Assembly (NCBI GenBank): GCA_039654915.1
Contig: CM077597.1
Location: forward strand, 84,694,001-84,758,000
Reading direction: 5' to 3'
From: Aquilaria yunnanensis
Lineage: Eukaryota; Streptophyta; Magnoliopsida; Malvales; Thymelaeaceae
DNA: 64,000 nt
Below the pieces are notes generated by a model, which saw only the letters and a program-made list of their open reading frames with translations, had not been told where the DNA came from and did no database searches. Shown here in pieces: positions 48,301 to 59,360 of this stretch. The number at the start of each line of letters is the position of its first letter. The stretch's first letter is position 1. The position numbers were made by a program, and so were the translations under genes.

Positions 48301-48944
48301 AAAGTAAAATAAATATAAATAGTAATAATAGTAATTGTAGGATAACTGGTAAGAAAATGGTTAGTGTGATTGGAATGGAACTTAGCTAAATAATAAGGTA
48401 AATTGAATTTGAATAAATAAATAAATAAAACAAAACAAAATCCTAGGGTGCATTGCGGCTGTAGGTTTATTTATTTTAATAATAGGGTTAAGTGAAAAAT
48501 TATTGTATCTAACAGTAGCATGAACCCGATATGAACCGTACACTCGCTTATGCTAAAATTTTGAAACCCTAAGCAAATGAATTCAGAAGTGAGTGAGGAA
48601 AATTTCTTTTGACTAATTTTTGCGAGAAAAATCCAATGGTACTCCTAGAATTTCCATTCTATGCTCAGTTAGAAATAACAAAAATGCCCTTAGCCTAAAA
48701 AAATGACTTTGAGCTTCAGGATTGGAATTTGACTTAGTGGCCACTAAAGGAATTATCTAAGGATCAAGATTTTTAATTTTATGTTGATTTTCAAAATTGG
48801 TAGGTAAAATTACAAAAACACCCTTGAGGATAAAATGATAATTAATTAATTTTTATTTATTTATTTTATTTACTTATTTTTTTTAATTTTATTTATTTAG
48901 GGTGATTTGGTAATTTTATTTTACTTAATTTCTAGGGTTATTAT
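45356..48944 (-). mobile_element. large LTR (probable solo LTR), first part of a compound insertion
   Basis: Begins TGTAACGCCCCCAATTTT at 45356 and its other end reads CTAGGGTTATTATA, close to the GGGTTATTACA end of many plant Ty3/gypsy LTRs. The hairpin motif GGGGTGAGCACAACTTGCTC at 45747-45766 is the reverse complement of the TACTGAG...CTCACCCC motif in L LTRs, so it reads on the minus strand. No genes; open frames around 47772-48389 look accidental. A row of CGGCCCTAAACATGGTACTA-like phrases recurs at 46666-46860. It joins directly to a TRIM missing its first 12 bases. Confidence 0.6.
46660..46860. repeat. short repeats inside the large LTR
   Basis: Phrases of the type CGGCCCTAACATGCCACTAA and CGGCCCTAAACATGGTACTA recur about five times at 30-60 base spacing, some in slightly altered form. 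Probably an LTR-internal tandem amplification. Confidence 0.55.
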
Positions 48945-49462
48945 AGTCCAGAATTGGTCAACGGAACACCTGCCCACACCACATAGGCTATCCTTTAGAA
49001 AAGGATAAGCGCTAGGTGCTTATGTTCTGGAATTGGAGCCTATATATCCACATAAGTCTTCCCACAATTCATCCATGTAGGACATGGGGGTGTTACAAAC
49101 TTCCCCCCTTATGTACCCAATGTCCCCATTGGGGTCAATCGGATTACTTGGTTCTCCATACCAAGTAACCTCTCTAATCAGACTACTTAACCCCTGGCCA
49201 AGTAGCCTCTGGAATCCAGGATCAGTCCCGGTGGATGATGCATGTGCATACCCACTATGCCACACCATCATGGTCCCGGGTCGGCTTTGATACCATCTGT
49301 AATGACCCAAGTCCAGAACCGGTCAACGGAACACCTGCCCACACCACATGGGCTATCCTTTAGAAAAGGATAAGTGCTAGGTACTTATGTTCTGGAATTG
49401 AAGCCTATATATCCACATAAGTCTTCCCACAATTCACCCATGTGGGACATGGGGGTGTTACA
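48945..49462 (-). mobile_element. TRIM retrotransposon, second copy, left LTR truncated
   Basis: Same family as 21653-22197. The right LTR is 49298-49462 (TGTAATGACCC...TTACA). The left LTR is 48945-49097, lacking the first 12 bases. The minus-strand primer site TGGTATCAAAGCCGACC is at about 49280-49296 and a purine tract (AAGGGGGGAAGTT) lies beside 49098. The duplication attgt is at 49463-49467 on the right; its partner is not adjacent on the left but at 45351-45355, outside the large LTR. Confidence 0.85.
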
Positions 49463-50627
49463 ATTGTCGTCCAGGAATATGGTTGAACATTTGATGCGTT
49501 GGCTATTAGGACCACGCCACTAGCCCATAGTTACCAACCAGGCATACTAGCATGCACACTTACCCCACACACTTTAGGGGATCGACAATGGCATCATAGA
49601 TGCTCCAAGACACGCAGGGTAACTATCATCCGTCATTGGACTTAATGGAGGTTTCAATCAAGAGTTGATCAGTACAACCTTGGATAATTAGCTCTTGATC
49701 TGTCTTGGATGTTTCCAAAGCAATTATCTTTGACGAAACAGTAATTAGCGATGGGACAATAGGGATGAGGGGGTGAATTTAGCGGGACACTCCTGTAGGG
49801 GAGACTTCTAATGATGAGGAGACTTTCAATGCCTCACTGGCCCCTGGGGGCCCAACATGTTGACTTATGGCCACTTCCTCCAGTAGGAAAACGTCAGACG
49901 ATCGTTCTACATGAGTAAGTGTACTATGTTTTCAATGTTTTCTTAAAGCATAAAAGTTGCAAAATTCCTTTAATTAATTAAAATTTTAATTAATCATTGT
50001 AGTATTTTACTATATATGTCCGTCCAGTATACTAATTATTTTGTTTTCCAGCAATTGTTGAGTGGGCCTTGGCCTTTATGAACGGAGATAGCACATGAGA
50101 TATGCGAGGAGTATGTCACCCAACTGATCATAAGTTTCTTAATTATTTTTTAAGTATTTATATTAGGTGATTGGTGTTTAATTAAATTGACATAATTTTA
50201 GGAGTTGTTTTAGTGGGACCCTCAGGACTTCGCCGATATTGTCAACTCTTTTTTTACTATTGCTTAAGCTCCACACAGAGTATAGAAATGAAGGGCAGAT
50301 GCGGTGAAGATGGCCTCAGGGTGGAATACCTAAAATCCTAACTTCGATCTTTTATGGCTGTGTGTTCCCTTCACATACAATACCAACTTGTGGCAAAAGA
50401 TGGTGACTTCTGGTAGGAGCAGCGGCAGAAGTGGTATGAAGATAGGAAGAAGGTCAAGAAGGCAACGGATACACTTGGACCAGATCATCAGTAATGCATC
50501 CTTTTCCCTATTGGAAAGGGTACTTTAAATGGGTGATAGTCCTGGGGTCATTTCTTCACTCCACTTCATTATTGATTCAAGATTACAAGCCTCAAGCAGC
50601 ACCACCGAAGAAGAGGAGAGAATCTGT
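49463..50627 (+). pseudogene. second CACTA TnpA-type gene remnant, continuation
   Basis: Aligns with 13550-14470. Exon 1 ends near 49912 before GTAAGTG, after a segment corresponding to RPMIVPRE of the CACTA gene. Later exons carry WDPQDFADIVNSF (matching WDPRDFSP) at about 50215-50255, then CVPFTYNTNLWQKM at 50365-50405. Multiple stops. At 50555 it keeps the unoccupied form of the site into which the L LTR copy 1 inserted in the related fragment. Confidence 0.62.
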
Positions 50628-52262
50628 GATCAGCATACATAGATTCATGCCATTGTAATTATAAAAAATTGTGATTATAACTTTTTATGGGAAAGAAACT
50701 TACAGAAGGATTTAATTAAAAGTGAATTTCAAAAATAATTATTTCTAAGTATATATCCTTATGATGTATAATGCAGCATGAATGGCATATATGGTATAGT
50801 GTAACGCCGGCTCCATCATGATAAGAGGTGAAACTAAACGCAGCTAGTAGGGGCCTAGGTTCCCCTAAAATTGTAAAATACTAGTAATTTGCTTTAGAAT
50901 TTAAAGGTAAATGTATTCTTGTTGCTCCTTAAAATAAGTCAAAATTTCTTATAAGAACTATAGTTTAAGAAAATATTTGTTTTGACCCATTCTTTATAAA
51001 AAATCTAGACCTGCCCTTGACGACAACAGGAACATTTTGGGTGAAAAGCAAAGACATGAGGCTTTTCACGATTTTCTTAGATAAAATAAAATATCAAATA
51101 GTAAATTGCTTATTATGAGTGTGATATGCTTAATGGTATCAATATTACAAACACTAATTAGTAGGAGCATGTCCACCCCAAGTAAATGCTATCCTATATT
51201 TAATCTACTATTATGACTAATGAATGAGGAAGAGCGACTGAAAAAAAAAAACAGAACAAAAAATAGGAAGTCCCTCTCCTAGCTAACCATGTCTTGTCCT
51301 CATGAAATCAGTACAACAACAATAAAGAAAGATTTAATACATGGGAATGAGCAAGTCTGAACAGCGAAACCCAGTTAATACATGGATTAGTTGTTTTTAT
51401 TAGTCGCGAAGAAATAGTCCAAGTCGTTTTTGTTTAAACGTTTTAGTTGACTGCGATAGATGTTTGTGCAAGTGGCGAGGATTACAAATTTTGTAAGTGA
51501 TAACCTGAGATCCTTAGATTAAAATTTTATAACAATATTAGGTTGGCTTTTTTTTTTTTTATCATAACATTAGATTGTTTAAGTTTGGGTTTGTGAAATG
51601 TTTCACACAGTTTTAATTGTGCGGTAAACATTAAAATATTACATTAAGGTGAAAAATACAAATATAATTTTTTCACACCTCTTTATATATTCTAATTATT
51701 TTTATCATGACTTACCAACCATAAATAAAATATATTGAAAAAAGTGGTCTGCTTTGGAGAAAATTGAAAGAGGAAAATAAAAAAAATAATTATAATAGTT
51801 TTCAAATCCCAATCATGTTATTTTTTTTTTAAACGGCAAGAGAAAAAAAATTATTAAAAGAATGATGAGCAAATAGTGGAACCTTCCTGTTAGCTGCTGC
51901 AAATGTAGCTCCAGAGTGTTAAATCCTTACCCATAATCCATCACCAATAGATCCAGCTGTCCAGATCAATCATGTTAAAATATACCAAAATTTTATTCTT
52001 AAAACAAAATAAAATAAATGACAAAATATTTCTGCTAAATATGTCTGCCATTTATGTTTTTTTTAATGTTTTATATGTATGTGTTCTACAATGATGTAAT
52101 TATTTAAAACCAAATAAGAAAAAAAAATAATTTTCCCCTAACATGTGTAGGGTGCCACACAATAAATTGATGAAAGGCAAAATTATATACATGCCGTATA
52201 TCACATACCCGAATCTACCAAACCTTCAGAAGCCTTAGTGTGCATGTCTATATATATATATA
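50628..52262. repeat. duplicated segment U, partial copy U3 (upstream part only)
   Basis: Aligns with 18275-21480 of U1 (without the CACTA-like insertion) and with 59935-62730 of U2. It contains sequence that lies upstream of the host gene in the other copies but no gene: where the coding exons would be, a TnpA-type remnant is found instead. Includes the conserved blocks TAGTCGCGAAGAAATAGTCC and GGCGAGGATTACAA. Confidence 0.75.
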
Positions 52263-54684
52263 CTAGTAACTGTATATTTGTGTTGCATGTGAATTAAATA
52301 CTAAGTTATTTTTTACTTAAATAACTATAATTCTCATTATTTTGTCTAAAATAAATAATAGCAATAAATATTTCACTTTTTTTTAGTTTAGATATATTTC
52401 TTATTAATTTTTCTATTTCTTATGTACTCCATCTTAAATTCTTTGCACATTTTACTTTTTAACAATTAATCAATGATTTTTTATTCTCAATATTTTAATA
52501 TATAAATGAAAAATATTTTTATATGAATTATAAATTAAGACTTATAGTTTCTAAATATATTTTTTAAATTTCTTATAATAAAAAATAATACAAATAAATT
52601 TAAGACAAACTATTAAAAAAATTAAATTAAACAAAGAAATTGGGATAGAAGGAGTAGTTTTTCATTATAATATTTCATCAAAACTATCCTCATTTGCGTC
52701 ATTTATTATAATAGATAGCTCATTGTATTAGATTTCTATTTATTATAAATAATAACAATAATGACAAAAACAACAACAACAATAATAATAATATCATGTA
52801 GAATACGTTACAAGTAATACTTGTTATAAAAAATTGATAGAATTTTTTTTTGCGATGGTAGAATACTTATAAAATTGCTTCTTGGAATTTTTAATATTTA
52901 ATTAAAGATGTCAACATTTTTTTGATAGTGTAAAATTTAAAATTAATGTTATTCAATCTGTTAAGAAAAATCTTAATTTAATATCTCAATAGTATTATGT
53001 AATTATAAATTTTATTAAAATTTAAGTTGGTAAATTTTATCTTAAGTTCTATAATTTAGATTCAAAAAGTAATGATTAAAATGGAGATTCTATATATTTT
53101 AGTTGGCTCAAACAATAAAATAAATTTACCTTTAACATGTTATCATAACTTTGACTTTTTAAAGAGACATAAGATAAATTTTTAATAAAATTATTTTGAT
53201 GTTATACTCAAAATTAAAAATAACATAGTACATGTGGGACATTTAATAAGAAACTCAAGCAAAAATAAATTCTTTTTGAGAAATATGACACAAATATTGA
53301 CCATGATGTCAAAGTATAGACTTAGAAAGTAAACATTGAGTTTTTACAAAGGCAAATAACTATAAGTAACCACTGGCAGCTCTAGGAATTATATCATGTA
53401 GGGGCAAATTTAGTGCTTCATTTTCTTAAATTTGTTTTTATATTTTTAACACAATTAGTTTTGAGGTTGACTTTGGTTTCAATTTATATCTAGTTGACGT
53501 ATGAATAAAACAATTATATCTATAAATACATGTAGCTATGTACTTCTTTCTTTTGAAAGCATAGATATTTCTTTTGCTTGGAAATGCATTGATTCATAAT
53601 CAATAGGCTCCTTTGTTCTTTTATGGGGTTTTCTCTAGTTTCAATAGAATTGTTCTTTTTGCATTTGAGATGTATTCTGAACTGTTTTATTTTATGAGAT
53701 ATTTAAAATTGTTGACATGTTGCAATAAAAGATAAAACAATTCATTGGTATCTTTTTATTTTGTATGAAATAAAACAAATAGAGAATTGTATATTTATAC
53801 CAAAAAATGGAGTTGCATGACTTGTGACCTAATAATTATGAGAGTAATGTAAAATATTCTGGTGGTTAGAGTTCTATGAGAGAAATATGTCTTATTTTAA
53901 ATAACAATTATGAAATTAAGAAAAACAAAAGCAAATATATTAGGATTTATGTATGTTAAGTACAAGAGAAATCTTTTCTATATAGTCAAAAGGATTCGCT
54001 TAAGTAGGATGAAGTTGGATATATACTTATAATATGATCTTGTTTTAAGCATCTCTTATAATATAATTTTGAGTTAAAAATCTATGAATGAATTGATAAT
54101 GTAATACTAAAAGATTCAACACTACATAAAAATTAAATAGAAATAAAATTATAGCATATACAAATAAATAAAAAAATGCTAATAAACAACAAATAATACT
54201 ATAAATCTCTAAAAAAACTAAAGTAAAAATTATTAAAGGGGTGAGGCGAGGTAGAATACACAAAGTAAGTGAGTTCGTGAAAAACAGTAAATTTGGTGGT
54301 TAGCAACTGTAATATTTATGGTCAAATTATAAGTAATATTCTCAATTTGCTATATATTAATCAATTATAGAAGTGGTAAATGATATATTAAGGATCCAAA
54401 CTTAGTAGACATTTTCATATGTGTCCTATAATTCATTTTCAATTTAGTGGGGGCAAGTGCCCCATTGCCCCTATTGGGAGCCGCCCATGTAATCATCCCC
54501 TCCAGCTTTTTGCTGGTTTCATCAATAAAATCTGTTTGCGTTATTGACAAAAAATAAAATAAAATAAAATAAAACTAGGTGTAAGGTGCTAGTGTGTATA
54601 TAAAACTTGGTATGTTTTCTCTACTGTTGTGATTGGCTCTTGCTAGTCTACTGGTGGTGTACAATACGTCTTCAGTTAAATTAT
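52263..54684. other. AT-rich region, no gene; possible degraded hAT-like element
   Basis: 2.4 kb of AT-rich sequence without a supportable gene. 53372-53420 (CACTGGCAGCTCTAGG, then GTAGGGGCAAATTTAG) and the reverse complement of 54445-54492 (GGGCGGCTCCCAATAGGGGC) look like imperfect inverted ends of a decayed DNA transposon about 1.1 kb long, but an 8 bp duplication is not convincing. ATAAAATAAAATAAAA occurs at 54550-54575. Confidence 0.35.
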
Positions 54685-55169
54685 CAACAAGATGAACTCA
54701 TTTGTGCTGTTAAAGAACCAAAGATCTGATAGTTGTCCTCAACCAGTTGATTGTCTATGCCCAACAGCACAATTTCATACATAATAATACTCAACTCGGC
54801 CATTTATGTTTCCAAAATCATTTGCTGCTTCTATTTTGTGAAATCCAGAGCGTCCCCCCCATTCTATTTTTTAATGGAATATTTTATTTTTATTTTGAAT
54901 GGAATAAAAAATTTCATTTCTTCTGGCAAGTTTCATTCTAGAAGTTATGTTTTAGGAAGGCACCTTTCAGAACTCCGAGTTCTTGATATACTTTATTTCA
55001 TTAATTCAAAGGATACAGTAGGACAGAACACAACAACTTACAAACACTGACACATAGATAATACTTGAAATTAACAGACAAATGAGAGGCAGTTTATTCA
55101 TTAGTACTAGTACCAAATATTATTCAAGTGCCTCATCGCTGCTCCTGCAATTGCGCAATCATTTGTTGC

Positions 55170-55732
55170 TTACTTCTGGGCTGTTGCAGCTTGAAACTGG
55201 ATGGAAACTGAAGGAATTGCAGCAACAAAGTTCCATTCGATACTTGATGTCACCCCGCCAATGTTATCCTTGGCGGCAGAAGTCGCAATCTCTAGGTTTG
55301 TCTTAACGGTCTCCCAGTCGATAACTTGAGTGGCAAGATAGATCTTTGTGTAAGCTTGCTGCATGCATGTTTGTGGTTCATTAACGTACCTAACTAGGTA
55401 TTTAAGCCTCCTTAACACACATATATATACCTAAATAATGTTGAGCAACGTACCTTCCCGGGTCCAGTTGCAGAATTCTTCCAAGCGACTACAATTTTCA
55501 AGGGAGCTTTTGCCGGAGAGGAGTCATGGGCCGTATACACCAAAGCGCCTGATGAAGTATTATTATTTGCTGTATCTGGTAATTGCTCAAAACTTTCGGT
55601 GTTGCTATTCAGGATGGACTGCGGGTAGGGCTTACTAGGGTTCTCTTTGCCATTCCATTCCTTCTGGTCCATCAAACCCGTGGCATAGTTAAGGTAGTTT
55701 GAAATGGTACCCTGCGTTTTGCCACCAGCCAT
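55170..55732 (-). CDS. jasmonate-induced-protein-like small protein, 155 aa, two coding exons
   Basis: Minus strand. The start ATG at 55732 sits in ACAATGGCT, a good plant context. Coding exon 1 is 55454-55732, the intron 55359-55453 (GTACGT...TGCAG, phase 0 between Lys93 and Gln94), and exon 2 55170-55358 ending TAA. The protein has no signal peptide or membrane segment, suggesting a cytosolic product. Order of recognisable pieces: YATGLMDQKEWNGK (16-29), KPYPQSI (34-40), SGALVYTA (61-68), KIVVAWKNS (79-87), YTKIYLATQVIDW (96-108). This layout (YNATG...W, PYP, GA.VY, VAW, KVYTEI-like) recalls plant 23 kDa jasmonate-induced proteins, but it is shorter than them. I infer membership and do not claim proof; the biochemical role of that family is unsettled. 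Upstream are a 5' leader intron and a TATA box. Confidence 0.7.
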
Positions 55733-55735
55733 TGT

Positions 55736-55905
55736 CTGCAAATATTGCAGCTTAATTTTGAGAGAAGAATCGCTTAAAGGAATTAAGTAAAACATACTAA
55801 ACCAATAGTAATAGTAAATAAGGGATATTACCAAGCGATTTGGATGCTCTTGCTTCAAAGCTTTGCACTGATTTTTTTGCCTATGCTTAGAGCTCTATTG
55901 TGAGA
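55736..55905 (-). other. 5' leader exon and leader intron of the jasmonate-induced-protein-like gene
   Basis: An intron with GT/AG borders (55736-55831, 96 bases, GTAATATCC...TTTGCAG) separates the start codon from a leader exon that begins near 55900. The leader contains no ATG, so translation should begin at 55732. The same intron, also 96 bases, exists in the U1 copy at 17767-17862. Confidence 0.6.
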
Positions 55906-55925
55906 AATCTTGCAAATGGAAAACT

Positions 55926-55936
55926 CCTTTATATAG
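55926..55936 (-). promoter_or_regulatory. TATA box of the jasmonate-induced-protein-like gene
   Basis: Minus strand TATATAAAGG about 30 bases before the inferred leader. In the U1 pseudogene the matching bases read TACATAAAAG. Upstream sequence is conserved among U1, U2 and U3 until the Tat-type LTR at 56198, which sits only about 260 bases before the TATA box. Confidence 0.6.
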
Positions 55937-56698
55937 AGTTTTGCTGTCTCTTGTCGATTAAGTAAACGTGATTATTAATTGTTTAAGTGAAAGAAGTATA
56001 TAACATACGTGTTTAAAAGTGAAATTCTTCCGTCATATGCCTAAGTTGTGTTCTTTTCCAATTTAAAAAAATTCTTTATTTTGTCTCCTCCTAGCTTGAT
56101 TGGGAAAAGGACATGACTTTTCACCCCTTAATAAAATTAACTAGAAGGTTTCAATAATCACTATATATAGAAATAATCAGTTTAAATCTATTACTTATGT
56201 TGACACCCAATTTCGTCCGGCCATTAAAATAATTTTAAAAAAAATTAAATAAAAAAAATTAAATAAAAAAATGTATTATTATTATTATTGTTATTATTAT
56301 TACTAAATTTTTTTTTAATTAGTTTAAAATATATATATTTTTTTAAGATTTGATATATGTGTGTATATGTGTATGTTTGAAAGAAAAAAAGAAAACTCCA
56401 TAAAAATGACAAAATTTAAAAGTTTGAGGTAAAAATGACAAAATTAAGAAGTTTCAGGCAAAATTGACAAATTCTGAAAGTTCCAGGAGCATTTGGCAGT
56501 TTGTCACATAAAATTTTGAGCCTGCCGACGTTTTTGGCTCAAATTGACAGAAAACGACAAAATTGTCAAAATCAGAAGCTTCAGGAACTTATCCAGAGGC
56601 TGAGAGACGTAAAGGACTAAAATTGTCATTTTACCAATTTAAGAGATAAGTTTGAAATTTTTTATTAATTTATCCATCAACAGTTTAGCTAAACTTCC

Positions 56699-56708
56699 TC
56701 TATAAATA
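56699..56708 (+). promoter_or_regulatory. LTR promoter TATA box
   Basis: TCTATAAATAG followed about 30 bases later by GAACACAGAAAA, a plausible transcription start, inside the Tat-type LTR. Transcription would run away from the host gene, which is on the opposite strand. Confidence 0.5.
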
Positions 56709-56848
56709 GCCCCTCAAATTTTGTGTTGAACACAGAAAAAAATAGCAAAAAAACTTAGAGCTCCGTTTCAAAAAAAAGAGAAAATTACAGCCCTTAGCCC
56801 CAGCCCTCTTCCCTTCTTCCCCAGAAAGCCAAAATTTTTTTTCACTGC

Positions 56849-56851
56849 TGT

Positions 56852-56896
<45 letters not shown>
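56849..56896. repeat. CT microsatellite
   Basis: About 24 CT units immediately before the GC-rich segment of the LTR. On the minus strand it reads as Arg-Glu repeats, an artefact. Confidence 0.9.
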
Positions 56897-56899
<3 letters not shown>

Positions 56900-57235
56900 G
56901 TGCCTCTCTCCTCACCGTCGCCGCCTCCGCCGTGCCCGTGCCGCCGTCGCCCCGCCGTCGCCCCGCCGTCCCGCCTCCGCCGTGCCCGTGACGCCGTCGC
57001 CCCGCCGGCCCGCCGCCGCGTCCCCTTTTCTTTTCCCTCCTTTTCCTTCTTTCTCCTCGGACCTCCGCCCCTCGCCGGCCGCTGTCTCCGCCGTGCCGTC
57101 GCTCGCCGTCCCGTGCCCGTGCCGCCGCGCCACCCCCGCCGTCCCCCCCTGCCCCTGGCCCAGCCGCCGCCGGCCGCCAGCCCCTTTCCCCCCTCGCGCT
57201 CGCGTCGCGCCTGTACCCAGCAAAATTCAAAAATT
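56897..57235. other. GC-rich island inside the Tat-type LTR
   Basis: About 340 bases of very high GC made of CCGCCGT, GCCGTGCCCGTG and CGCCGTCGCC repeats, sharply bordered by AT-rich DNA. Several overlapping open frames on both strands are produced by this composition (Pro/Arg-rich or Gly/Arg-rich) and none resembles a known protein. The position corresponds to the transcribed leader of the LTR. Confidence 0.6.
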
Positions 57236-57249
57236 TCAACCTTTAGGTA

Positions 57250-58850
57250 AAATTCTACTTTAATACTTCATCTTTTCAATTCTTTTCATTTTGGTCACTA
57301 ATCTTTTTATTTTGTTTTTTTTTCAGAATTAATTACTAACTTTATTTTTTTTTACTTGTGTATTTATTTGTTTATTATTGTTATTGTTACTAACCTTTTT
57401 TTTTTTTTGTTATTATTAACTTGTTAACTAACTTACTAACAACTAACTTTTAACATTATTATTGTTACTAACCTTTTAATTTTTGCATTATTACTAACTT
57501 TTATTATTGTTAATTAATTTAATCAACTTGGTTAATTAAGAATTAATTAATTTGGCTAAATTTTATTATTGTTGTTAATTAATTAATTTAATTAACTTGA
57601 CTAACTTTTTATTATTGTTGTTAACAATTAATTTAATTAAACTTGGCTAATTTTTATTATTGTTGTTAATTAATTTAATCTAACTTTTACTAACCTTTTT
57701 TATTGTTATTAACTAACTAATCCAACTAATCTAACTATATTAATTGTGCTAACTTTTATTATTATTGTGTTATTAAAGTGGATGGCCAAAAAGCCCCACT
57801 TTATTAATTGAATTTTTTTTATGATTAAAAGATAAAAAAAGGAATTTTACGTGAATAATTTTCTAAAGGCTAATAAAAATTACTTTTTTTTATTTTGAAA
57901 CAAAGTTTTTATTCCTTTTAATAAACAAACATAATGAAATAATTCAAAAATAAAATAAATAAATAAATAAACATAAAATCATTCTTTTAATACATCTTTA
58001 AAATTAATAATTAATGAAATAAAAAAAAATTAAAACTCCATGACCAAATGATCAGCCAGGATTCATGGCTCGGAAATATTTTTAAATAAAATATATAAAT
58101 AAATTTTTTCTTTATAAAAAAATAAAAAAAAACTTTAGACTAATATATTAATTATCTATTAATATATAATTTTTTTTAGTTTTCTTTATTAATAAAAAGA
58201 ATAAAAAGCGTAAAAATTTTGGGTTAATATTTTATTCAGTAATATTTTACTTATTAAATTATATAACTTTTTGTTTCTTTTATAAAAATCTTAATCAAAT
58301 AATTTCAAAATAATACAAAATAAAATAAAAATAATTGAATTTTCTCTTAAATATTTTTGACTTATTGATTAGATATATTTTCAGAAATATAAATTAAAAT
58401 TAAAAAAAAAAATCTTTCATCAAACAAAGAAGAATATAAAAATAAAAATATCAAGACTTTTGTTTTAAAATACATATAAGTTTTCGGTTAAATAATCTTT
58501 TATTCCAAAATAAATTAAATAAATATCAAAACTTTTCTTCTTTTGTTTAAAATTTTTGGTTCTCTTAATAAAAAAAAATAATAAAAAAATAATAATAAAA
58601 TAATAAAAAATAATAAAAAAAAATAAAAATTTTTAGTTCATGGTATATTGGCTGGAAACTGTCTCGTGCCCGCTTTTGAGCTGCTTCACCTGGTGAAGAG
58701 GGTCTGGCTGAGTAACAACGCCCCGTACCATGATCAAAATTTTTATTTTTAAACTCTTTTAAATTAACTTCTTATTAAATAAAAATTAATTATTATTTTT
58801 TTTTAATTCTTTTATAAATTGAGTAATCCTTTAAAATAATAAATATCTTT
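57250..58850. repeat. AT-rich simple-sequence stretch of the LTR
   Basis: Long runs of TTATTATTGTTGTTAATTAA-type sequence at 57360-57770, then AAATAAATAA-rich DNA. A 37-base motif containing CCAGGATTCATGGCTCGG at 58038-58074 recurs in better form near 59361-59582. 58640-58735 is a short GC-normal piece reading GCTGCTTCACCTGGTGAAG. No gene. Confidence 0.6.
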
Positions 58851-58856
58851 CATTAA

Positions 58857-59255
58857 ACAAGAAAACAAAAAAAGTAAACAAGAAAAAAAAAAAAGAAAGA
58901 TAAGAAAAATAAAAGAAAGATAAGAAAGAAAAATAAAAGAAAGATAAGAAAGAAAAGAAAGATAAAAAAAATAAAAGAAAAGATAAGAAAAAGAAAAGAA
59001 AGAAAGAAAAGACAAGAAAAATAAAAGAAAGATAAGAAAGAAAAATAAAAGAAAGATAAGATAAAGAAAAGAAAAGAAAGATAAGAAAAAGAAAAGAAAG
59101 ATAAAAGAAAGAAAAAGAAAAAGAAAAGAAAGAAAGAAAAGAATAAAAAAAGAAAGAAAAGAAAAGAAATTAAAAGAAATTTAAAAAAAAAAGTAAAAAA
59201 AAAGTAAAAAAGAAGAAAAAGAAAGAAAGTAAAAAAAGAAGTAAAAATATAAAGA
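58857..59255. repeat. long homopurine tract (A/G only)
   Basis: About 400 bases almost entirely A and G on the plus strand, with scattered T in GATAAG units: AAAGAAAGATAAGAAA and AAAAGAAAG repeats. Part of the LTR. The minus-strand Phe/Leu/Ser open frame is an artefact. Confidence 0.85.
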
Positions 59256-59360
59256 TAAATTTTTTTTAGTTAGTATTAAAAATCATTCATAAATAAAAAG
59301 AATTACCATTTAAAAATTAATTTCATAATAATAAGAATTAAATAATTACGATAAATCAAT

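Noticed and set aside
47772..48389. Open frames of 65-73 codons
   Set aside because: They lie inside the large LTR, do not resemble known proteins and are typical of chance frames.
53372..54492. Possible hAT-like transposon
   Set aside because: Ends are only loosely inverted and no convincing 8 bp target duplication or transposase is visible, so it is mentioned only within the AT-rich stretch.
56700..57250. Several open frames of 90-180 codons on both strands in the GC-rich block
   Set aside because: They overlap on both strands, consist of Pro/Arg or Gly/Arg runs and come from CCG and CT repeats inside an LTR. No domain is recognisable.
58812..59015. Minus-strand Phe/Leu/Ser-rich frame resembling a membrane protein
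   Set aside because: Direct result of the homopurine tract on the other strand.
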